Assembly: GCF_002013465.1 (NCBI RefSeq)
Contig: NZ_MAFC01000008.1
Location: 62,001 to 126,000, forward strand
Source of the DNA: Mycobacterium sp. D16R12
GTDB lineage: Bacteria; Actinomycetota; Actinomycetes; Mycobacteriales; Mycobacteriaceae
Direction: 5' to 3'
Length of the DNA stretch: 64,000 nucleotides
The position numbers were made by a program, and so were the translations under genes. The notes beneath the pieces are model-generated. The model was given only the letters and a program-made list of their open reading frames with translations. It was not told where the DNA came from and did not search any database. Positions 39,681 to 49,367 of this stretch are shown here, in pieces (position 1 is the first letter of the stretch; each line of letters opens with the position of its first letter).

Positions 39681-41315
39681 GTGACCTCGAGCGGGGCGGC
39701 TCCGGAACAGGTACGTCGGGCCACGATGCCGATCCAGATCATGGTGATCTCGCAGCTGCTGATCCTCGCCGCAGTTCTGGTCTCATTGCTGTTCGGCTGG
39801 CCGTGGTGGGCCGCACTCCTGATCGCGATCGTGTCGTTGGCACTGGTCCTCGGCCGATGGGGCGGTCAGACCGTCAGGCATTGGGCGGTTACCGGATTCA
39901 AGTATCTGACGGGCCGCACCTACCGAAGCTCGGGCAGCATTGCCGACACCCCCAGCAGCCAGGACAGCTGGACCGGAACCCGATGGGAGAACGGCAAACT
40001 CATCACGGTGCTGGAAGTCAGCGCAACCCAGCGCCACCCCTCGGTCATCACCCCGGATCACTGCGCCACCGACTCTCTGGTGCCGCTGCGTGTGCTGCGG
40101 GAGTGCATGCATCAGAACGATATTGAGCTCGAAAGCATCGATGTCATCAGCAACGGCCAGCGCACCGCACAAGGCACGGTCCTGCGCGGTGGATACGACC
40201 GACTGGTCGGCCCGCTGCCTGCCGTCGCCATCCGTACCGTCTGGGTGGTGCTGAGGTTCGACCCCGGCGTGAACGTCGATGCGGTGTTCCGCCGGGGAGG
40301 CGGCCGCCGCGGCGCCGAAAGATGCGCCGTCATCGCCACGGCACGAGTCCGGCGAGCACTGGCGGCGGCCCACTGCGCCAGCACCATCCTGCAGGCCGGA
40401 CAGATTCACCGGATCAGCGCCGAAATGCTTCGCCAGTACGCGGGCGCGCCCATGCACGAGGAGTGGAGTGGGCTGATGCTGATCGACTCCTACAACGTCG
40501 CCATGGGAATTGACCCGTGGTACATCACCGATGCGACCCTGACGGGACTATGGGCCCGGCCCACGCTGGAAACCACCGTGACCGTTCGGCTGCGCCCTGC
40601 CGCGAAGGGCCGCACATCGGTTGGCGCACTTGTTCGGTGGGCAACCGACGAACAGCTCCCGGTACGCCACTCCACCGGAATGACCTCGCTCAACGGAAGC
40701 CAGCGCGACGCGTTCTTCGCCGGACTTCCCGTGGGCGCCATCGGGTTGGAGTACCTGACCCGCAGCATCGAGATGAGCAACGAGGAGCTCGACGGCATTC
40801 ATCTGCCGACATCGGGCTGCGGACAGCTGATCGGATCGGATATGTCGGGCCGCGCGATCGCGGCGCGACTCTCCGGGCTGGGCGTCCATACCGTGGTGGT
40901 GCGCGCCGAACTCTATGTATGCCAGCAGGTGGTGCTGAGATCGGTGGCGATCGGCGCGCTCGTGGTCGTCTACACCGACCGTCCTCACATGTGGGATGTC
41001 ATGGTGACCTCGATTGGCGACGCCAATCGCATCCAATTCGCCAGTGGCCCAGGCTTTATCGATCCCCGGTGCACGCTGGCCGTGGTGGACGGCATGCAGC
41101 CGACCGCGTTGCCCAGCAACTGCACGGCCGTGCACATCATCAGCAGCGAGTACGACGCGCTTCCGGCCCGGCCGGATGTCATCATCGACCAGCCCAACGG
41201 CTACGGCGACCACATTCTCCTGACCGCCGGCAGTGAAACCATCCAGGTCCGCCTCGTGACGGTCAGCGATGAGCTCGCCTACCTGGGCCGGCCGATACAG
41301 GCCTTCGCGCAGTAG
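39681..41315 (+). CDS. eccE4: ESX-4 core component EccE4
   Basis: 544 residues. Two adjacent N-terminal membrane helices (about 18-39 and 41-58, with the Trp-rich turn FGWPWWAALL) are followed by a large extramembrane domain with SSGSIADTPSSQDSWTGTRW and VWVVLRFDPGVNVDAVFRRGG; this matches EccE proteins. EccE stabilises the periphery of ESX complexes. M. tuberculosis ESX-4 has no EccE, so this gene marks the fuller ancestral form. The GTG start is preceded by AGGGGGAAAG. In M. abscessus eccE4 is reported to be required for ESX-4 function. Confidence 0.93.
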   Translation: MTSSGAAPEQVRRATMPIQIMVISQLLILAAVLVSLLFGWPWWAALLIAIVSLALVLGRWGGQTVRHWAVTGFKYLTGRTYRSSGSIADTPSSQDSWTGTRWENGKLITVLEVSATQRHPSVITPDHCATDSLVPLRVLRECMHQNDIELESIDVISNGQRTAQGTVLRGGYDRLVGPLPAVAIRTVWVVLRFDPGVNVDAVFRRGGGRRGAERCAVIATARVRRALAAAHCASTILQAGQIHRISAEMLRQYAGAPMHEEWSGLMLIDSYNVAMGIDPWYITDATLTGLWARPTLETTVTVRLRPAAKGRTSVGALVRWATDEQLPVRHSTGMTSLNGSQRDAFFAGLPVGAIGLEYLTRSIEMSNEELDGIHLPTSGCGQLIGSDMSGRAIAARLSGLGVHTVVVRAELYVCQQVVLRSVAIGALVVVYTDRPHMWDVMVTSIGDANRIQFASGPGFIDPRCTLAVVDGMQPTALPSNCTAVHIISSEYDALPARPDVIIDQPNGYGDHILLTAGSETIQVRLVTVSDELAYLGRPIQAFAQ

Positions 41316-41328
41316 AGCTTTCGCGCCA

Positions 41329-41883
41329 CTAGGGCTCGTCGCGCATGCGTCCTCGATAGGCGGCCACATGCTGGCGGTTGCCGCAGTTGCCGGTGTCGCA
41401 GAACATCCGGGACCTGTTGCGTGACAAGTCAACCAAGACAGCGTCGCAATCCGGGGCCGCGCAGGTCTTCAGGCGCCGCTGCTCGCCGGTGCGCACCAGG
41501 TCCGCGAACACCATGGCGGTCTCGGCACCGAGACGGTCCGCCAGTGGCGCATCACTGGCGGCCATATGCAGATGCCAATCGGGCTCCTCGACATGCCGGG
41601 TGAGCCACGGCGACGCGTGAGTGTCGGCGAGCAATGCGTTGACCTGCCGGACCACGTACTCCTCGTCGTTGATACGCCCCCAGATATCGCCCAACCGAGT
41701 CCGTAGCGCCTTCACGGCCCGCAGTTCGGCCTCGTCGCCGTCACGCCTGCCCGTCCAGCCGTACCGATCGAGAAGCGGCGGCAGTGCGCCCGGATCCGGA
41801 AGCAGCTCCCGGTCGTTGCGCGCGGTGTTGATCAGCTCGGCGGCCGACTTCAGTCCCTGCTCCGTGTCATGAGTGAAAAGCAT
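41329..41883 (-). CDS. CGNR zinc-finger (ABATE-type) putative transcription regulator
   Basis: 184 residues from the ATG at 41883. The N-terminal part matches stress-induced ABATE-domain proteins (AAELINTARNDRELLPDPG; ALRTRLGDIWGRINDEE). The C-terminal CGNR zinc finger reads CAAPDCDAVLVDLSRNRSR followed by FCDTGNCGNRQHVAAYRGR, with the expected four cysteines. The family is thought to bind DNA. It is divergent from an EamA exporter gene, and the space between them holds TCATGA repeats that could be its operators. Confidence 0.87.
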   Translation of the reverse strand: MLFTHDTEQGLKSAAELINTARNDRELLPDPGALPPLLDRYGWTGRRDGDEAELRAVKALRTRLGDIWGRINDEEYVVRQVNALLADTHASPWLTRHVEEPDWHLHMAASDAPLADRLGAETAMVFADLVRTGEQRRLKTCAAPDCDAVLVDLSRNRSRMFCDTGNCGNRQHVAAYRGRMRDEP

Positions 41884-41944
41884 TTGACACCTGACATCCT
41901 TCACTTATACCGTCATGACCGTATTCGATTTTACTCATGACACG
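41863..41944. promoter_or_regulatory. Inverted repeat with three TCATGA cores at the CGNR/EamA divergent promoter
   Basis: CGTGTCATGAGTGAAAA at 41863-41879 is repeated in inverse orientation at 41929-41944, with one base missing. A third, shorter palindrome GTCATGAC lies at 41912-41919, directly upstream of a TATAAG -10-like hexamer of the regulator on the minus strand. One arm lies inside the first codons of the regulator gene. The layout suggests cooperative operators for autoregulation and transporter control. Confidence 0.55.
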
Positions 41945-41955
41945 TGGGAGGTGCG

Positions 41956-43008
41956 GTGAACGACAAGGCCAACTTCCGGGCCGGCGTGGTCCTCGCCCTG
42001 GCCTCGGCCGCCACCTTCGGCTTTTCCGGCCCTTTCGCGAAGTCGCTCATGGCGGCCGGCTGGTCGCTGACAGCCGTCGTCACCGCACGCTTGGCCACCG
42101 GTGCCGCGGTCATGGTCGTGGCGGCCTGCATCGCGGCTCCCGGGTGGTTCTCCGAGGCTCGGCGCCACGCCAATGTCGTTGTGCTCTACGGAATCATTCC
42201 TGTCGCCGGCGCCCAATTCTGCTATTTCGGCGCGGTCAGGCACATGTCGGTCGGTGTGGCGATGCTCCTGGAGTTCCTGAGCCCAATCCTGGTGATCGCC
42301 TGGATCTGGTTGTCCACACGGCAACGCCCACACGCCCGGGTGCTCGCCGGGGCGGCGCTGGCGCTAGTAGGAATGCTGTTGGTGCTCAACATCTTCAGCG
42401 GATCCCGCGTAGAGCCGGTGGGGGTGCTTTGGGGACTGGGAGCAGCGGTCTGTGCCGCGTACTACTTCATCTCGTCACACCGCGCCGGCGGCAAGGCACA
42501 AGGGCTGCAACCCATCACTCTGACCACCAGCGGGCTGCTCGTGGGAACCATCGCGGTGGGCGGCTTCGGGCTGACCGGCATCATGCCGATGACCTTCTCC
42601 ACCCAGGCTGTGCAGGTCGCGGGCTGGCATGCGCCGGTTTACGTGCCCATCCTCATCCTCGGGGTGGTCACCACCGCGATCGCCTATCTCACCGGTATCG
42701 CCGCCATTGCCCGACTCAAGCCGAGCTACGCGTCCTTGATCGCGCTCACCGAGGTGCTGTGCGCGGTGATCGCCGGATGGGTGCTCCTCGGGGAAACCAT
42801 CGCGCCCATCCAATATGCGGGAGCAGCGGTCATTCTCGCGGGACTGGTCCTGGCACACCAGGGTGCGGATACCCAGGCAGACCCCGAATCCAGCACCGCC
42901 GGGCACGCAGCTTCTTTACCCGCAGGATTGAAATCACATGGCAGTGACAGCGAATTATCCGTAACCTCGGTGTGTGACGCTACAGCCGAATCCACGCCCA
43001 GCCAGTAA
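41956..43008 (+). CDS. EamA (DMT) family membrane transporter
   Basis: 350 residues with about ten membrane helices in two EamA repeats (first ending at LALVGMLLVLNIFSG, second at YAGAAVILAGLVLAHQG). Such proteins export small metabolites, for example amino acids; the substrate is unknown. The GTG at 41956 has GGGAGG in front. The C-terminal end overlaps the start of the next gene by 35 nt. Probably under control of the divergent CGNR regulator. Confidence 0.9.
   Translation: MNDKANFRAGVVLALASAATFGFSGPFAKSLMAAGWSLTAVVTARLATGAAVMVVAACIAAPGWFSEARRHANVVVLYGIIPVAGAQFCYFGAVRHMSVGVAMLLEFLSPILVIAWIWLSTRQRPHARVLAGAALALVGMLLVLNIFSGSRVEPVGVLWGLGAAVCAAYYFISSHRAGGKAQGLQPITLTTSGLLVGTIAVGGFGLTGIMPMTFSTQAVQVAGWHAPVYVPILILGVVTTAIAYLTGIAAIARLKPSYASLIALTEVLCAVIAGWVLLGETIAPIQYAGAAVILAGLVLAHQGADTQADPESSTAGHAASLPAGLKSHGSDSELSVTSVCDATAESTPSQ
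42962..42967 (+). promoter_or_regulatory. Leaderless -10 element TAACCT (cutinase 1)
   Basis: CCGTAACCT then six bases then GTGAC. The promoter lies inside the end of the EamA gene. It shares the CCGTA(A/G)C(C/A)T form with the other two cutinases. Confidence 0.55.
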
Positions 43009-43660
43009 GTTGCTTACCGCCGCCGCTCGCGCGGCGGTCGTTTCGGTTGCGGCAATCATGTTGACCACTGGCCTCGCGGTCATTCTCCCCGCCACCGCTT
43101 CGGCGGCTTGTCCCAATGTCGAGGTGTCGTTCGCCCGCGGCCGCAGCCAGCCGCCCGGACTGGGCAACATCGGCGAGGCGTTCGTCAGCGCGCTGCGCAA
43201 TCGTGTCAAGAACCTCAATGTCTATGCGGTGCGCTACGACGCCAATACCGACGTGGGCGGTGGGGCCAACGATCTGAGCGCGCATCTGCAGGAGACGGCC
43301 AACAACTGCCCCGACACCAAGCTGGTGGTTGGCGGCTACTCGCTGGGTGCGGGCGTGGTCGACACCGCGCTCGGTGTGCCCGGACCGGTGCAGATCGGCA
43401 ACCTCTTCTCCTTCGACAACCCCGTGCCACCGGAGGTCGGCGACCACATCCGCGCGATCGTGACATTCGGCAACATCGTCAACCGCTTCGCCCCCATCCA
43501 GAATCTGGCGGGCGCGTACGGCGACAGAGTGCTGGATCTGTGCAACGACGGCGACCCGGTCTGCATGGACGGAAACCAAGACACCTGGAAGTCCCACACC
43601 TCGTACCCAGCCGCACTGATCAACCAGGCTGCGGACTTCGCGGCCGCGCGGGTCAACTAA
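42974..43660 (+). CDS. Cutinase family serine esterase 1
   Basis: 228 residues, secreted. The signal peptide runs to about residue 44 (VILPATASA before ACPNVEV). The alpha/beta-hydrolase core has the nucleophile elbow GGYSLGAGV, the aspartate region LCNDGDPVCMDG and the histidine in WKSHTSY, with the usual cysteine pairs. Mycobacterial cutinase-like proteins hydrolyse lipid esters, phospholipids or polysorbates. It is the largest-gap member of three paralogues here, at the position of M. tuberculosis cut3/cut4 after ESX-4. Confidence 0.93.
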   Translation: MTLQPNPRPASKLLTAAARAAVVSVAAIMLTTGLAVILPATASAACPNVEVSFARGRSQPPGLGNIGEAFVSALRNRVKNLNVYAVRYDANTDVGGGANDLSAHLQETANNCPDTKLVVGGYSLGAGVVDTALGVPGPVQIGNLFSFDNPVPPEVGDHIRAIVTFGNIVNRFAPIQNLAGAYGDRVLDLCNDGDPVCMDGNQDTWKSHTSYPAALINQAADFAAARVN

Positions 43661-43663
43661 CGT
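43658..43663 (+). promoter_or_regulatory. Leaderless -10 element TAACGT (epoxide-hydrolase-like gene)
   Basis: TAACGT overlaps the preceding stop codon and ends seven bases before the GTG at 43671; there is no ribosome site. Confidence 0.45.
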
Positions 43664-43670
43664 CGCCTGG

Positions 43671-44660
43671 GTGACTGTTTCCCAGATCACCCACCGTCAG
43701 CTGCATGTCAATGGAATCGACATGCATGTCGCCGAGCAAGGCGAAGGCCCGGCGGTTGTTCTGTGCCATGGCTTTCCCGGGCTCTGGTACACCTGGCGCC
43801 ACCAACTGGCCGCACTCTCGGCGGCCGGATATCGGGCCATCGCACCGGATATGCGCGGATACGGACGCACAACGGCGCCGCGGGACCCTACGGCCTATGA
43901 CCGCGGCACCACGGTCGACGACCTCGTGGGCCTGCTGGACGCCCTCGATCTGCGGGATGCGGTGTTCTGCGGGCACGATTTCGGGGCACATCTGGTGTGG
44001 GACATGCCCGCCTGGGCCGGGGATCGCGTCCGTGCACTGATCCAGCTGTCGGTGCCGCGTACCCGACGGCTCCCGGTCAAGCCGAGCGTTGGCTTCAACT
44101 ACCTTGCCTCTCAGCACTTCACGCATCTGGAGTACTTCCAGGAGCCGGGCGTGGCGGAGTCCGAGCTGGACACGCAGCCAAAGGCTTTCCTGGCCACACT
44201 GTTCCACGCCCTGAGCGGCGCGAACCGCTATCTGGACTGTTGGGACCACCCGGCGCGGGTGGATGGCAAGCGCAATGGCTACCTGGACGTACTTCCGGCT
44301 CCTCCTCCCCTGCCGTGGAATTGGCTGTCCGAGCAAGATCTGGACTACTACGCGGCCGAATTCGCGCGCACGGGATTCACCGGCGGCCTCAACTGGTACC
44401 GGGCCGAGGATCTGGTGTGGGCCCAGAACGAGCACCTGCACGATGTGCCGGTCAACGTGCCGGTGGCATTCATCGCCGGATCGGCCGACCCGGTCCTGGA
44501 GATGCTGGGTCGCGACCCGATGACCGCGATGGCCGATCTCGTTCCCGGCCTGACGTCGGTTCTGATCGTCGAGGGGGCCGGGCACTTCGTGCAGATGGAG
44601 CGGCCGGACGCGGTCAACGCCGCGATGGTCGAGTTCCTGGCGTCGCTTCCGCCCAGGTGA
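43671..44660 (+). CDS. Epoxide-hydrolase-like alpha/beta hydrolase
   Basis: 329 residues. The oxyanion motif is CHGFPG (about 32-37), followed by PDMRGYGRT and the nucleophile elbow CGHDFGAHL, where Asp103 is the nucleophile, as in epoxide hydrolases and dehalogenases. The late catalytic histidine is in EGAGHFVQMERP. No signal peptide. It sits between two secreted cutinases, 10 bp after the first. Confidence 0.9.
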   Translation: MTVSQITHRQLHVNGIDMHVAEQGEGPAVVLCHGFPGLWYTWRHQLAALSAAGYRAIAPDMRGYGRTTAPRDPTAYDRGTTVDDLVGLLDALDLRDAVFCGHDFGAHLVWDMPAWAGDRVRALIQLSVPRTRRLPVKPSVGFNYLASQHFTHLEYFQEPGVAESELDTQPKAFLATLFHALSGANRYLDCWDHPARVDGKRNGYLDVLPAPPPLPWNWLSEQDLDYYAAEFARTGFTGGLNWYRAEDLVWAQNEHLHDVPVNVPVAFIAGSADPVLEMLGRDPMTAMADLVPGLTSVLIVEGAGHFVQMERPDAVNAAMVEFLASLPPR

Positions 44661-44705
44661 TGCGGCCCATACCGCACCAACATGACAGGTAGGTTGACTT
44701 ACCCG

Positions 44706-44711
44706 TAGCAT
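44706..44711 (+). promoter_or_regulatory. Leaderless -10 element TAGCAT (cutinase 2)
   Basis: CCGTAGCAT then six bases then GTGAC; no ribosome site before the GTG at 44718. Confidence 0.65.
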
Positions 44712-44717
44712 TCGCCT

Positions 44718-45320
44718 GTGACGACGCACAGCTCAATCTCCTACGTCCGGCGGTGGGGCCTGCTGGTCGCCGCCCTCTTCATGCTCACCGGCGTACTGAC
44801 GGTGTCGAACCAGGGCACCGCGACCGCCGACCCTTGCTCCGCAGTCGATGTCTCATTCGCCCGCGGCCGCGATGAGCCGCCGGGCCTCGGCCGTGTGGGG
44901 GACGCTTTCGTCGGAGCCCTGCAGAACAAGGTCGGCAGCTTGAGTGTCTATGCCGTGAACTACAGCGCCGGTCTGCTCTCCACCGGAGAAGGCGCCGACG
45001 ACTTGCGCGGCCACCTCAGCGAGATCGCGGCATCCTGCCCCAACACGAAACTCGTCATCGGCGGCTACTCCATGGGAGCGACCGTCGTCGATGATGTCGC
45101 CGGCAGCCCACCACCGGGGATCAGAGGGGTCGCGACATTCGGGAACATCGACCGCCGCGGCGGCGCGATGACCGGACCCCTCGCCGGGCGATGGATCGAC
45201 CAGTGCAACCCCGGCGACCCCGTCTGCGATAGTGGCGGGCGTTCCTGGACCGCACATCAAACCTACGAGCAGACCAACCTGCCCGCCCAGGCCGCGTCCT
45301 TCGTGGCGGGCAAGCTCTAA
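44718..45320 (+). CDS. Cutinase family serine esterase 2
   Basis: 200 residues, secreted. A signal peptide to about residue 37 (TVSNQGTATA before DPCSAVDV) precedes the compact cutinase core. The nucleophile elbow is GGYSMGATV, the Asp loop QCNPGDPVCDSGG, and the histidine is in WTAHQTYEQ. Shorter than its two neighbours in the loop between strands. Starts with the GTG that follows a leaderless -10. Confidence 0.93.
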   Translation: MTTHSSISYVRRWGLLVAALFMLTGVLTVSNQGTATADPCSAVDVSFARGRDEPPGLGRVGDAFVGALQNKVGSLSVYAVNYSAGLLSTGEGADDLRGHLSEIAASCPNTKLVIGGYSMGATVVDDVAGSPPPGIRGVATFGNIDRRGGAMTGPLAGRWIDQCNPGDPVCDSGGRSWTAHQTYEQTNLPAQAASFVAGKL

Positions 45321-45350
45321 GAAAGAGCAACGCACAGCGGCATCGAGCCG

Positions 45351-45356
45351 TAGCAT
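45351..45356 (+). promoter_or_regulatory. Leaderless -10 element TAGCAT (cutinase 3)
   Basis: Identical CCGTAGCAT, six bases, then GTGAC, as for cutinase 2. Confidence 0.65.
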
Positions 45357-45362
45357 CGTGGT

Positions 45363-46079
45363 GTGACCGCTCCTCAGCGGGGCACGAGGGTCGGCGTTGT
45401 CCTGAGTTATCTTGTCGCCCTGACGGTGTTCGCACTGTCAGCGGTGAATGTTGTCGGGCTTATCTATGCGGTACCTCATGCATCGGCAGATCCGTGTTCG
45501 GATGTCGACGTCTCGTTTGCGCGGGGACGTAAGGAACCCGTCGGATTGGGTCGGGTCGGCGGAGAGTTCGTGGACTCCCTGACCCCACGCATCCAGGCCA
45601 CCGGAGCCAGCCTGAACGTCTACCCCGTCAACTACGACGCGGGCATCTTCTCGGCCGGCGGCGGCGCCAATGATCTCAGTAACCACCTGCAATCGGTGGC
45701 CGCGAGCTGTCCGCGGACCAAGTTCGTCATCGGCGGGTACTCGATGGGCGCCGAGGTGATCGACACGATCATCGGTGTTCCGAACGTGGGCATCGGGTTC
45801 AACCGCCCCCTGCCCGCCCCCGTGGGTGACCGCGTCGTCGCCATCGCGACATTCGGCAACGCCACCCACCGAACCGGTGGGCCGCTGAGCGGCATCGCCG
45901 GCGTATTCGGCTCGCGTGCAATCGATCTGTGCAATCAAGGAGATCCGATCTGTATGGCCGGGCCCAACAACAGCTGGGATGCCCACACCTCATACGAACG
46001 CACCGGGCTACCCGCTGAGGCCGCAGCCTTCGTCGCCTCGAAACTCAACCGGCATGGCGAAGCCGAGTCCGCCGAGTAG
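45363..46079 (+). CDS. Cutinase family serine esterase 3
   Basis: 238 residues, secreted. A long signal sequence (to about residue 40, YAVPHASA before DPCSDVDV) is followed by the nucleophile elbow GGYSMGAEV, the aspartate loop LCNQGDPICMAG and histidine in WDAHTSYER. Close to cutinase 2 around the start of the mature protein (VSFARGR plus EPPGLGRVG/EPVGLGRVG), so the two probably arose by duplication. Its stop codon abuts the convergent truA stop without a gap. Confidence 0.93.
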   Translation: MTAPQRGTRVGVVLSYLVALTVFALSAVNVVGLIYAVPHASADPCSDVDVSFARGRKEPVGLGRVGGEFVDSLTPRIQATGASLNVYPVNYDAGIFSAGGGANDLSNHLQSVAASCPRTKFVIGGYSMGAEVIDTIIGVPNVGIGFNRPLPAPVGDRVVAIATFGNATHRTGGPLSGIAGVFGSRAIDLCNQGDPICMAGPNNSWDAHTSYERTGLPAEAAAFVASKLNRHGEAESAE

Positions 46080-46964
46080 TCAGTCCTGCCGAACTCGAAT
46101 GTCGCGGGTGATCAACACGCGTGCCGCCATCTCGTCGTCGGGCGGATAGTCGACACCGACCAGCGTCAGTCCACGTGCCGGCGCGGCCGCGAAATCGCTT
46201 GAACGCCTTTCCTTCTTCAGTAACTCGGCACACCACTGCGCCGGCCGCCTACCCTCCCCCACGACCAGCACCGCACCCACCAGCGAACGCACCATCGACC
46301 AGCAGAACGCGTCGGCACTCACGTGCGCGGCCAGTTGATGCCCGTCGACCGTCCAGTCGAACCGCTGCAATTCACGGATCGTTGTGGCACCGTCACGATG
46401 CCGACAGAAGGCGGCGAAATCGTTGAGCCCCAAGAGTTTGCGCGACGCCTCTGCCATGGCTTCGATGTCCAGTGGACGATGCCAGCCGACGACCTCATGT
46501 CGTGCGAGAGGCAGCACCCCGAACGGTGCCGTCGATATCCGGTATTCGTAGTGCCGTCGCAGGGCGGAGAACCGCGCGTCGAAGTGCGCGGGGGCGCGGC
46601 AGATGTCGAGCACACGTACATCTTTGGGCAGGAAACGCGACAGCCGCCGGATCAGCCTGCCGAATTCGGGCGCATCCGCGGAGCGAGATCTACCGAGAAT
46701 CTCCGGCAGCCGACCGGGTGGGATGTCCAGATGCGCCACCTGGCCTGTCGCATGCACACCCGAATCCGTGCGTCCGGCGGCGTACAGCGACACCGGCTCG
46801 CCCACGATGGTCGTGAACGCCTCACCCAGCACCCCCGCGACGGTGCGCTGGTTTACTTGAGTGGCCCAGCCCGCGAAATCGGTTCCGTCGTAGGCGATAT
46901 TGAGCCGCAAACGAACCAGCCCGCCACCGTCTCCGGTAGCGGGCTGGTTGTCAGAGGTGACCAA
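46080..46964 (-). CDS. truA: tRNA pseudouridine synthase A
   Basis: 294 residues. It makes pseudouridine at positions 38-40 of the tRNA anticodon arm. The catalytic aspartate is Asp67 in [15 protein letters not shown], and the start region [17 protein letters not shown] is typical. The start is a TTG at 46964 with AAGGAG, inside the end of rplQ, ten bases upstream. Last gene of the alpha ribosomal operon, three bases after rplQ. Confidence 0.95.
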   Translation of the reverse strand: MVTSDNQPATGDGGGLVRLRLNIAYDGTDFAGWATQVNQRTVAGVLGEAFTTIVGEPVSLYAAGRTDSGVHATGQVAHLDIPPGRLPEILGRSRSADAPEFGRLIRRLSRFLPKDVRVLDICRAPAHFDARFSALRRHYEYRISTAPFGVLPLARHEVVGWHRPLDIEAMAEASRKLLGLNDFAAFCRHRDGATTIRELQRFDWTVDGHQLAAHVSADAFCWSMVRSLVGAVLVVGEGRRPAQWCAELLKKERRSSDFAAAPARGLTLVGVDYPPDDEMAARVLITRDIRVRQD

Positions 46965-46967
46965 AGG

Positions 46968-47528
46968 TCACTCCTTCTTGTCTGTGTCCTCAGCAACGGG
47001 AGCCTCGGCCGTGTCAGCTGCGGCGTTCGCCGCACCTTCAGCCTCGGCCGCCGCGTCATCGGCGGTGTCGGTCTCGACCTCGACGGCCTCTTCAACCTTG
47101 GCCTCTTCGACAGGAGCCTCGGTCTTCGTTGACGCGACCCGGCGAGCCCGGTCGGCCTCGGAGGTGACCGTCTTCTCCTTCACCAGCTCGATGATCGCCA
47201 TGGGCGCGTTGTCGCCCTTGCGGTTCTCGACCTTGATGATGCGGGTGTAGCCACCGTTGCGATCGGCGTAGAACGGACCGATCTCCTCGAAAAGGGCGTG
47301 CACGACGTCCTTGTCACGGATCTTCTTGAGCACCTCGCGCCGGTTGTGCAGGTCACCCTTCTTGGCGTGGGTGATCAGCTTCTCGGCGTAGGGCCGCAGC
47401 ACGCGGGCCTTGGTCTCGGTGGTCTTGATCCGGCCGTGTTCGAACAACGCGGTGGCCAGGTTGGCCAGGAGCGCCTTCTGGTGCGAAGACGACCCACCGA
47501 GCCGATGACCCTTAGTGGGCTTGGGCAT
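46968..47528 (-). CDS. rplQ: 50S ribosomal protein L17
   Basis: 186 residues. The first 120 are the L17 core ([40 protein letters not shown]). The last 65 form an acidic Ala/Glu extension typical of mycobacteria. It lies 89 bp after rpoA; this gap contains GC-rich self-complementary sequence. Confidence 0.97.
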   Translation of the reverse strand: MPKPTKGHRLGGSSSHQKALLANLATALFEHGRIKTTETKARVLRPYAEKLITHAKKGDLHNRREVLKKIRDKDVVHALFEEIGPFYADRNGGYTRIIKVENRKGDNAPMAIIELVKEKTVTSEADRARRVASTKTEAPVEEAKVEEAVEVETDTADDAAAEAEGAANAAADTAEAPVAEDTDKKE

Positions 47529-47617
47529 TGCAACTATCTCCTATTCGGGGCCGGCCCCCGTATCAGGTAGGGCCGGGACGGATCCGGGCGGGCGAAGCCC
47601 CGGGGTTATATGCCCAG

Positions 47618-48676
<1,059 letters not shown>

Positions 48677-48745
48677 CTATCTCCTTCTCGGCACCCGCTA
48701 TTTGATGCCGGTCAAGTGGGTCTGCAGCAGAATCGCTACAGACGA

Positions 48746-49351
48746 TTACTTCGAGTAGAACTCGACGATCAGCTGCTCGGTGAGCGGCACATCGATCTGC
48801 GCACGCTCGGGGAGCTGGTGCACGAGGATGCGCTGGCGCTCGCCGACAACCTGCAGCCAGCCCGGGATGGGCCGGTCGCCTGCGGTCTCGCGTGCAACCT
48901 CGAACGGCAAGGTGTTCAGTGACTTCTCCTTGACGTCGATGATGTCGTACTGCGACACCCGGTAGCTGGGCACATCGACCTTCACGTTGTTGACCGTGAA
49001 GTGACCGTGCGACACCAGCTGGCGCGCCATCCGGCGGGTACGGGCCAGGCCGGCCCGGTACACGACGTTGTCGAGGCGGGTTTCAAGGATCTGCAGCAGC
49101 TGCTCACCGGTCTTACCCGAGTGCCGGTTGGCCTCGGCGTAATAGCGGCGGAACTGCTTCTCCATGACGCCGTAGGTGAAGCGAGCCTTCTGCTTCTCCT
49201 GCAGCTGGGTGCGGTATTCGCTCTCCTTGACCCGCGCGCGGCCATGCTGGCCGGGGGGGTAAGGACGCTTCTCGTACGCGCTGGAGCCACCGACAAGGTC
49301 GACGCCCAGACGACGGGACTTGCGAGTGACGGGTCCGGTATAACGAGCCAT
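48746..49351 (-). CDS. rpsD: 30S ribosomal protein S4
   Basis: 201 residues, primary 16S rRNA binder. Contains MARYTGPVTRKSRRLGVDL, the S4 RNA-binding loop (RLDNVVYRAGLARTRRMARQ) and the end DVPLTEQLIVEFYSK. No zinc-binding cysteines, the C-minus type. It is 16 bp after rpsK. Confidence 0.97.
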   Translation of the reverse strand: MARYTGPVTRKSRRLGVDLVGGSSAYEKRPYPPGQHGRARVKESEYRTQLQEKQKARFTYGVMEKQFRRYYAEANRHSGKTGEQLLQILETRLDNVVYRAGLARTRRMARQLVSHGHFTVNNVKVDVPSYRVSQYDIIDVKEKSLNTLPFEVARETAGDRPIPGWLQVVGERQRILVHQLPERAQIDVPLTEQLIVEFYSK

Positions 49352-49367
49352 TTAGTTCAAGCCTCCC

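Larger units (their letters stand above)
28616..41315. other. Complete ESX-4 type VII secretion locus
   Basis: Eight genes: esxT, esxU, a secretion-associated protein and eccC4 on the minus strand, eccD4 and mycP4 on the plus strand, eccB4 on the minus strand and eccE4 on the plus strand. All five membrane-core functions (EccB, EccC, EccD, EccE, MycP) are present. There are no PE/PPE genes and no EspG or EccA. M. tuberculosis ESX-4 lacks eccE; its presence here is known for M. abscessus, where ESX-4 is functional. Confidence 0.95.

Noticed and set aside
41937-42947. Alternative frame over the EamA gene
   Set aside because: Arg/Gly/His-rich with no membrane helices, while the chosen frame gives a ten-helix transporter.
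47547-47558. GGGGCCGGCCCC palindrome between rpoA and rplQ
   Set aside because: Too short and GC-biased to call a terminator; no T-run, and the genes form one operon.
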